A program made the translations under genes and the position numbers. Below, one piece after another: positions 59,101-64,000 of a DNA stretch of 64,000 nt; the first letter of the stretch is position 1; the number at the start of each line of letters is the position of its first letter. The stretch lies in NCBI GenBank assembly GCA_003996215.1, contig QJPP01000031.1:124001-188000 (forward strand). The letters run 5' to 3'. A model generated the notes under the pieces. It saw only the letters and a list, made by a program, of their open reading frames with translations, searched no databases and had not been told where the DNA came from. The stretch is from Jaltomata sinuosa (lineage: Eukaryota; Streptophyta; Magnoliopsida; Solanales; Solanaceae).

Positions 59101-62100
59101 TATAGGGCTTGGGGGAGTAGTGGGGATGCGAACAGTATGTTGGATAGGACTTATAGTTGCATTAAGGAAGCAACAAAAGAGGTGTTGGGGGTCTCGAGAG
59201 GTAGATTAGGTTGGCATCAAGGGAAAGAGTTGTGGAAGGGAGAAATCCAAGGGAAAGTGGAGGCTAAGAAGGTGACGTATGCGAAGTTGGAGAAAAGTAA
59301 GGAAGAACAGGAAAAACGGAAGAATAGTGAAAGGTATAAGGTGGCGAAGAAGGAGGCGAAGTTAGCGGTTACGACGACAAAAACCGCGGTTTTGAACGCC
59401 TGTATGCCGAATTAGAGGACAAAGGCGGGATAAGAAGTTGTATAGTCTAGCTAGCCAAGGCGAGAGAACGGAGGGCCCCTGACCTGGATCAGGTGAAGTG
59501 CATCAAGGACGAGGACGACAAGGTACTGATGGAGGAGGCACTCATTAGACGGAGATGACAGTCATACTTCCATAAACTCTCAAACGAAGAGGGGGACAGG
59601 GACATTGTAATAGAGGGTTTTGGAGCACTCAGAGAGGCATCGCAATTTTGGGTGTTGAAGATGTATAAAGGTTGAGAAGGTTGAGAGTGCTATTCGTAAG
59701 ATGCCTAAAGGAAGAGCAATCGGGGCAGACGAGATCCTAGTGGAATTTTTAGAAGAGCACAAGCAGGGTTAGTTTGGAGTGGCTTACTGAGTTGTTTAAT
59801 GCCTTTTTTAAGATGATGAAAATGCTCGAAGAATAGAGGTGGTGTACGATGATTCCGTTGTACAAGAACCATGGTCACATTCAGAATTGTAACAACTATA
59901 GGGGTATCAAGCTGCTAAGCCACACTATGAAAGTTTGGGAGAGGTTGTTGGAGATGAGGGTGAGGTGGGGTGTGGCTATTTCCATGAACCAGTTCGGATT
60001 CATGCAAGGACGCTCGACTACAAAATTCATTTATCTTGTAAGGAGATTGGTAGAGCAGCACAGGGAGAGGAAGGACTTACACATGGTATTCATCGACCTA
60101 GAAAAGGCTTACAACAAAATCCCAAGGGAGGTTCTATGAAGCTTCTTGGAGGCTAGAGGTGTACCTGTGGCATACACTAGGGCCATGAACGACATGTATG
60201 ATGGAGCCAAGACCCGGATAAGGAAAGTGCGAGGAGACTCGAAGCACTTCCCAGTTATGATGGGGGTGCACCAAGGATCAACTCATAGCCCGTTTTTATG
60301 TCTTGGTGATGGATGAATTGACACGTCATATCCAAAGAGCGGTGTCATAGTGTATGTTATTTGCAGATGACATAGTTCTGATTGACGAGACTCGCGACAG
60401 AGTTAATGCTAAGCTGGAGGATTGGAGACCGACCTTAGAATCTACATGATTCAGGTTGAGTAGAACCAAGACAAAATACTTAGTGCAAGTTCAGTAACAT
60501 AACACATGAGGCTGGTATGGAAGTGAGGCTTGATACACATGTCATCCAAAAAAGAAGAAGTTTCAAGTATCTTGGGTCTATTATCCAAGAAATGGGGAGA
60601 TTGATGATGATGTCACACACTTTATTGGTGCAGAGTGGATGAAATAGAGGCTCGCATCCGGAGTCTTGTGTGATAAGAAGGTACCACCAAAACATTAAGG
60701 CAAATACTCAAAGCAGTGGTTAGACCGGCTATGTTGTATGGAGCAGACTATTGACCAGTCAAGAACTCCCTCGTTCAAATGATGAAAGTTGCATAAACGA
60801 GAATGCTGAGATGAATGTGTGGGAATACTAGGAGAGATAAAATTAGAAATGAAGTATCTGAGACAAGGTAGGAGTGGCCGTGATAGAGGACCAGATGCTG
60901 GAAACGAGGCTGAGATGGTTCGGGCATGTGAAGAGGAGATGCACGGATGCCCCAGTGCGGAGGTGTGAGGGGTTGGCTATCGATGGTTTCAAGAGAGGTA
61001 GAGGTAGGCTGAACAAATAATGGAAAGAGATGATTAGACAGGACATGACACAGCTCCAGCTTACCGAGGACATGACCTTAGATAAAAGGTTATGGAGGAC
61101 ACAAATTAGGGTAGAAATTTAGATAATTGAGCGTTGTCTCACTTGTCCTTCCATACTATTACTCGTAGTATTACTCTTGTAGTTTCTTATCCTTTGAGTT
61201 TGGTTACCATCTTTTGTTTCTTGTACTTCGATTATCGTATTGTTTGTTGTGATTACTGGTCAGGATGATATGTCATGTTATCTATAGTATTTTTCCATAG
61301 CTTCTTCACTTCCATTATTTCTTTTTTCGTACTGCTTTGGATTGTTTCTTCCTTGAGCTGAGGGTCTATTCGAAACAACCTCTCTACCTTCAAGGTGGGA
61401 TAAGATCTGCGTATACTCTACCCCTCCGGACCCCACTTTGTGGGATCACACCGGGTATGTTGTTATTGTTGTTGTTGGTACGACTCGTAGTGAGGCTAAT
61501 CATTTTGTATTATATCGACATACTGCTCATAATTTATGCATAAGGACCTAGGCAGATTGAAGTATTTCTTACGAATTGAGGTCGCACAGACAAATCAGGA
61601 ATTGTAATCTCACAGCATAAGTATGCCCTAAACATTCATGAGACAGGTATGACATGCAGTACACCCATCAACACTCTTATGGACCTGAATATTAAACATC
61701 TATCGTGACAGAGGGAGCCCCTTAATGATCATGTAAGGTAAAGGCAGTTGTTTAGTAATTAGAACCATCTCAGCGTGACTCGACCTGACATTGCATTTCT
61801 TGTGAGTGTTGTAAGTTAGTTTATGGACTCTCCATGTAATAGTCACGGATGCAGTTGTTCATATTCTTCGATACACAAAATCAGCCCTAGGCAAAGGATT
61901 ACTTTTTGAGAATTGAGGTCATGAACAGATAATTGGATACAGAGACGCTGATTTGGCAGGACCACCTGTTGATAGGTGGCTTATGTCTGGATATAGTATT
62001 TTGGTAGAAGATAATTTGGTGCCTTGGAAAAGCAAGAAACAGAATGTGGTTGCTCGATCTAGTACAGAAACTGAATACGGAGCAATGGCTGTGGCAACAT

Positions 62101-63416
62101 GCAAACTAATTTGGAATAAACAGTTTCTTAGAGAATTGAAGTTCAGTGGGAGAATTCAGTCAGATGAAACTTGTGAGAGATAACCAAGTTGCTCTTCATA
62201 TTACACCAAATCCGATGTTTCATGAGAGAACTAAATACATTGAGATCGTTTGTCACTTCATCAGAGGAAAAAAATACTCTCAAGAGACATTATTACAAAA
62301 TTCGTGAAGTCAAATGATCAGCTCGCAGATATTTTCACCATGTCCCTTACTGGTTCTTGTATTAACTACATTTGTAACAAGCTTGGTACATATGATTAAT
62401 ATGCACCAACTTGAGGAGTGTTAGAATCTCGTGTATATTGTAGAATAGTTTAGGATCTTGTAAATATAGTATAACTTGATTTACTCCTATAATTATGTAT
62501 TTTTATTTCCTTTCCTTTCTTAGAATACGTACATAGATATCTAAACCACAATGGCTTAAGGGAATAATCAAGTTGAGTTTTCTCTTATTTCTCTCTCACA
62601 AGTACATCTTATGCAACTATCTTATCTTTTTTTGAAATGGTTATGCAGCTATCTTATCTTCGCAAGCATCTCTTGCACATTATCACTTTGTCAAACAAAA
62701 CTTTTCAGAAATATTATTTGGTAAAGGTAATCTTATAACGGACTCAAAGACTGCTCAAAGCAAGCCCTAAAGATGAAAGGCATACAAACATCTGCAACAA
62801 AAGGTTTACTTTTACTTTACGTAATTATTTCCAGTATATCGTCAGCTGAGAAAAAAATAAAGGATATGAAAGTCAACTGAGTTAATTATTAAAAACAGAA
62901 TAAGTCAACTGAATATCAAACCGACAAGACAAAAAATATTACCTCTAACGGCGTTAAGGGACACTTTCCGTTGATCCTGATTGCTCCAGGATGAATCACT
63001 TTACCACGTTTTGTGAATTTTCCCCTCCATCCTCTCTCTCTTGCAGCATCCATATCTATTTTCTCTTTACCTCCACCATCATATATACAACAAGAGAAAG
63101 CAACCATATCCTGCACGAAAAAGTGATCAAGAATAAATACCCTCGGAAGTCTATGCTAATTAACTACACAAAGTATGCATGCACATCAGTTTGCACTACA
63201 TGAAAACTAACCTCCTCAAAGCGAAGATGGACGGATACATACTTCCCACTATTATTTGCACTTCGGTCTTTCATTCTTGCAACCAATGTTTGTCCTAAAC
63301 TCAAAATGGGATTTGAGAATCTAAGGGCTTCATAGTTTGCCAGACACCTAAGCCGTTGAACTGCTGGAGGAGCATCGAATGACAAACGATTAGCAAACGG
63401 GGATATCCTGATGATC
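53005..63416 (-). CDS. GDP-fucose protein O-fucosyltransferase-family protein, C-terminal five exons
   Basis: The coding parts are 63212-63416, 62943-63110, 53849-54016, 53580-53770 and 53005-53167 (895 bases, about 297 codons plus TGA at 53005-53007). All introns are GT...AG and the phases fit. The family transfers fucose from GDP-fucose in the plant secretory pathway (normally Golgi, type II membrane proteins). Motifs seen: RISPFANRLSFDAPPAVQRL, VSVHLRFEEDMVAFSCC (the HxRxE nucleotide-sugar motif), LRGMGF...IYLASGKIY, TQGGNFPHFLLGHRR, and the Cys-rich tail PCPDCMHRS. The N-terminal membrane anchor and first catalytic part lie beyond 64000. No stop or frame break occurs in these exons, so the gene may be active. 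The substrate is unknown. Confidence 0.93.
53580..53770 (-). CDS. O-fucosyltransferase exon (second from last)
   Basis: Acceptor GCTTCTAG, donor GTAAGT. It encodes IYSSRMAAIDYTVCLHSEVF, then TTQGGNFPHFLLGHRRFLYG, and ends two bases into a Gly codon. The GHRR region is a signature of plant members. Confidence 0.93.
53849..54016 (-). CDS. O-fucosyltransferase exon (third from last)
   Basis: Acceptor TTATGTCAG, donor GTCTGA. It has 56 codons in phase 0, from VGLMLRGMGFDKSTSIYLAS to EELAPFQ. Joining to the previous exon gives the family phrase TPLEVGLMLRGMGF, which supports splicing across the large intron. Confidence 0.93.
55036..55232 (-). mobile_element. tRNA-derived SINE
   Basis: On the minus strand, a box-A-like TAGTGGTAAGGGCG (55209-55222) and a box-B GGTTCGAACC (55158-55167) are spaced as in RNA polymerase III promoters. 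A body ending TTTCTCGGTTATGAAAAAATAAA follows. This is the arrangement of plant SINEs; the 3' end wording resembles Solanaceae and Au-like families. Confidence 0.8.
55430..56935 (+). mobile_element. decayed RTE-type LINE, plus strand, interrupted
   Basis: The left piece (about 55470-55600) reads MGLHQGYASSPHLFVLVMDD and LIDETSK, part of the reverse transcriptase. The right piece (about 56400-56930) reads NEVEVR, then VLCDRGIPTKVKDKSYKMVV, then FGHIQHRSSDAQMEMCD, the C-terminal region. Stops and frame changes are frequent. A minus-strand LINE fragment separates the pieces. Confidence 0.7.
55640..56360 (-). mobile_element. 3' fragment of an RTE-type LINE, minus strand
   Basis: In complement it reads MRMLRCMCGHTRRYRIRNKD and IRDKVGVTSLVDKMREARLRW, the conserved C-terminal RTE region. 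The usual GAGGGTCCCTCAGAAACAG and TAGGGGTAAGGCTACGTACAC-type 3' UTR follows, ending near a GTTATTATGTTGTAC tail at 55640. A 45-base segment of the UTR (CGTAGCCTTACCCCTACCTT) is present twice (about 55696 and 55732). Confidence 0.8.
56953..57116 (-). repeat. LTR of the minus-strand copia fragment
   Basis: In plus orientation it runs TGTGAGAAAGAATT to GGATTCTAACA. It is similar in start and end to the LTR at 62419-62600. Confidence 0.72.
56953..57690 (-). mobile_element. Ty1/copia 3' fragment with LTR, minus strand
   Basis: In complement, the RNase H region is seen (FGYTDADRVGSPSDR, SCKSKKQNVVVR, SAEEEYQAMALATC, KQLLKELKFGK), then CACCAACTTGAGGGGAGTG as the 3' purine-rich end. The LTR TGTTAGAATCC...TTTCTCACA follows (56953-57116, 164 bases). 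It stops abruptly near 57690, where a plus-strand copia begins. In-frame stops are present. Confidence 0.82.
57692..57868 (+). pseudogene. copia reverse transcriptase fragment
   Basis: Motifs YQLDA, FLPGDLEDEVYV and RRSLYGLK(stop)CPRAWFGKF are standard copia RT words, spread over two frames. It is broken at GKF by the LINE. Confidence 0.8.
58308..58969 (+). pseudogene. LINE endonuclease (APE-like)
   Basis: Two abutting frames (58308-58559 and 58556-58969) give YKLWYSRSARNRNGVGILV, then IISTYAPASGLDEEDK, then FVGGDYNGHIGST (the GDxN motif), NSSFLKEEKHLVTFRS and IDYLLLRK. This is the endonuclease that nicks the target for reverse transcription. The frame changes at 58556, and the N-terminal QET region is not recognisable. 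Confidence 0.85.
58980..61125 (+). pseudogene. LINE reverse transcriptase and C-terminal region
   Basis: A basic region (58982-59415) with many Lys/Arg/Glu is followed by NCNNYRGIKLLSHTMKVWER (about 59892), MNQFGFMQGRSTTKFIYLV, VFIDLEKAYNKIPREVL, MMGVHQGSTHSP, the catalytic LFADDIVLIDETRDRVNAKL (about 60357-60415) and RWFGHVKRRCTDAPV (about 60912). The Asp pair of the active site is present, but stops and frameshifts are spread throughout. Confidence 0.85.
61476..62418 (+). pseudogene. copia RT end and RNase H
   Basis: After LGRLKYFLRIEVAQ and the PDIAFLVSVV region, the open part 61953-62183 reads VEDNLVPWKSKKQNVVARSS, TETEYGAMAVATCKLIW and KQFLRELKFSG, typical copia RNase H. CHFIRGK and KSNDQLADIFTMSL follow in another frame, and CACCAACTTGAGGAGTG ends the internal part. 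Confidence 0.85.
62419..62600 (+). repeat. 3' LTR of the plus-strand copia fragment
   Basis: TGTTAGAATCTCG...CTCTCTCACA, 182 bases, directly after the purine-rich GAGGAG. Confidence 0.75.
62610..62660 (+). repeat. short direct repeat
   Basis: TATGCAACTATCTTATCTT and TATGCAGCTATCTTATCTT are separated by 13 bases in the intron. No function is apparent. Confidence 0.6.
62943..63110 (-). CDS. O-fucosyltransferase exon (fourth from last)
   Basis: Acceptor CGTGCAG, donor GTAATA. It has 56 codons in phase 0, from DMVAFSCCIYDGG to GKCPLTPLE, with the basic stretch RERGWRGKFTKRGK typical of the family. The intron after it is the 8.9-kb one. Confidence 0.92.
63212..63416 (-). CDS. O-fucosyltransferase exon (fifth from last)
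   Basis: The acceptor TAAATGCAG precedes 63416 and the donor GTTAGT follows 63212. The exon begins one base into a codon, then has 68 complete codons, ending HLRFEE. It holds the first half of the HxRxE-containing motif. Confidence 0.9.
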
Positions 63417-63782
63417 CTGCATTTAACAAAAACAAAACACTCAGCCAAAGAGAAAAATAATGTAGGGGCGGTCACCCAAACAAGGCTTGAAATAGAGATA
63501 ATAGAATCTAGTAAAATACAAATTAAATTATGTAGTAGCATGACTAACAACTCAACTATAATCTTAAGAGAACAGAACTCTACAGAACTTATAACATCCA
63601 ATGAAGTGCTGCATTAAAATAGATGCCACATATAATGTACAGTAAATGTTTCTCTTATTCCAATTTGAAACCATCATTTGAGCTCATAATAGACAGGTTT
63701 GAACACTTAAGAAACCATCATGCAAGACCTGAATCACCTACTACTCAAAAAACACCTCAACATCAAAAAGCATGCCAACTTG
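63417..63782 (-). other. intron of the fucosyltransferase gene; no exon seen
   Basis: No upstream exon with family motifs appears on the minus strand before 64000. Short frames here lack recognisable content. Confidence 0.5.
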
Positions 63783-64000
63783 TAACACCCCGATCGCTTA
63801 TTTTGATTATTGCAGGTTGGCAATCGCAGGCCTGAGGCCGTGATCGCAGACTTGAAGTACACTATATAAGGATCCAGACTTGAAGGATGAAGATTCGTTC
63901 AAGTTCACAAAGAGTTGCTCGTCTTTTTCTTCTTACTCAAGCACTATATTCTTAAGTTAACAAATATAATAGAAGATAAGAAAGAAAAGAAAACCAAGTC
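63783..64000 (+). mobile_element. possible start of an LTR, cut by window edge
   Basis: TGTAACACCCCGATCGC resembles the LTR starts of the chromoviruses in this window. CTATATAAGG at about 63861 could be a TATA box, with a pyrimidine-rich leader after it. Only the first 218 bases are available. Confidence 0.35.

Larger units (their letters stand above)
57869..61476 (+). mobile_element. RTE-type LINE, nearly full length, inserted in copia
   Basis: About 3.6 kb: pyrimidine-rich leader (57870-58290), endonuclease (58308-58969), a basic linker (58980-59415), reverse transcriptase (about 59700-60480) and a C-terminal region. It ends in TGGGATCACACCGGGTATG and a TTG-type tail at 61461-61476. Lack of a gag-like ORF, one endonuclease-RT frame and the TTG tail fit the RTE clade. 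Frames are broken many times. No convincing target duplication is seen; copia reads GKF | GTTRSE across it, with a few codons lost. Confidence 0.87.
57691..62600 (+). mobile_element. Ty1/copia fragment, plus strand, split by a LINE
   Basis: The left part (57692-57868) is reverse transcriptase: TSYQLDAR, LPGDLEDEVYVKQRP, LRRSLYGLK and PRAWFGKF. After the LINE the text continues with GTTRSEANHFVLYRHTAHN (61476 on), then LGRLKYFLRIEVAQ, PDIAFLVSVV and the RNase H part, and finishes with an LTR (62419-62600). The 5' half of the element is missing. Stops (such as TAG in YGLK*CPRAW) and frame breaks make it inactive. Confidence 0.85.
54017..62942 (-). other. 8.9-kb transposon-filled intron of the O-fucosyltransferase gene
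   Basis: The other introns visible in this gene are about 80 to 410 bases. This one contains a SINE, nested RTE LINEs, two copia fragments and an inserted LINE. Splice sites at both ends are canonical (donor GTAATA at 62942, acceptor TTATGTCAG before 54016). 54100-55030 and 55260-55430 are AT-rich with no recognisable element. Confidence 0.88.

Noticed and set aside
61337..61543. Short plus-strand frame as a gene after the LINE
   Set aside because: It spans the LINE 3' UTR, the TTG tail and the copia junction; composite by chance.

Overview
The window is plant nuclear DNA made almost entirely of nested transposable elements, with one recognisable host gene. The Ty3/gypsy chromovirus (Tekay/Del type) elements, RTE-type LINEs, Ty1/copia pieces, Helitrons with CTAG ends, a Tourist-like MITE and a tRNA-derived SINE all fit a dicot. 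The style of the LTRs (TGTAACACCCC...TGACA, about 2 kb) and of the SINE suggests Solanaceae; the family assignment is inference. The chromovirus density suggests heterochromatin or pericentromere.

Layout. (1) 1-5582: 3' part of a plus-strand Tekay chromovirus with its 3' LTR; its reverse-transcriptase core is deleted. (2) 5583-6403 and 22364-about 24145: two halves of an older LTR-like sequence, split by (3) 6404-22363, a plus-strand three-LTR tandem array (LTR-internal-LTR-internal-LTR) of a second Tekay family. (4) 24926-48993: a Helitron whose interior was hit by minus-strand chromovirus A (25442-47644, target duplication AAATA). The 5' LTR of A was hit by minus-strand chromovirus B (33117-46066, duplication CAATG). 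The integrase region of B was hit by solo LTR C (36491-39816, duplication GTAAT/ATAAT). This is a four-level stack with readable boundaries. (5) 49066-49252: a nuclear fragment of plastid 23S rRNA. (6) 49424-50141: a small Helitron. (7) 50191-51250: a Tourist/Harbinger-like element with TAA target duplications. (8) 53005-63416, minus strand: the last five exons of a GDP-fucose protein O-fucosyltransferase-family gene, with clean splice sites and a complete C terminus. Its 5' exons lie beyond the right edge of the window. One intron of about 8.9 kb holds a SINE, an RTE LINE inside another RTE LINE, and two copia fragments head to head, one of them split by a nearly full-length RTE LINE.

The fucosyltransferase gene is the only locus here that looks functional for the host. 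All retroelement frames carry stops, frameshifts or deletions. Stops are often TAG where a sibling copy has CAG or TGG, as expected from deamination of methylated cytosine. I did not find a convincing new biological system. The observations most worth following are the palindrome-packed zones near the start of every chromovirus LTR (with a different palindrome word in B), the three-LTR array, the exon-like insert in the Helitron, and the plastid insert.
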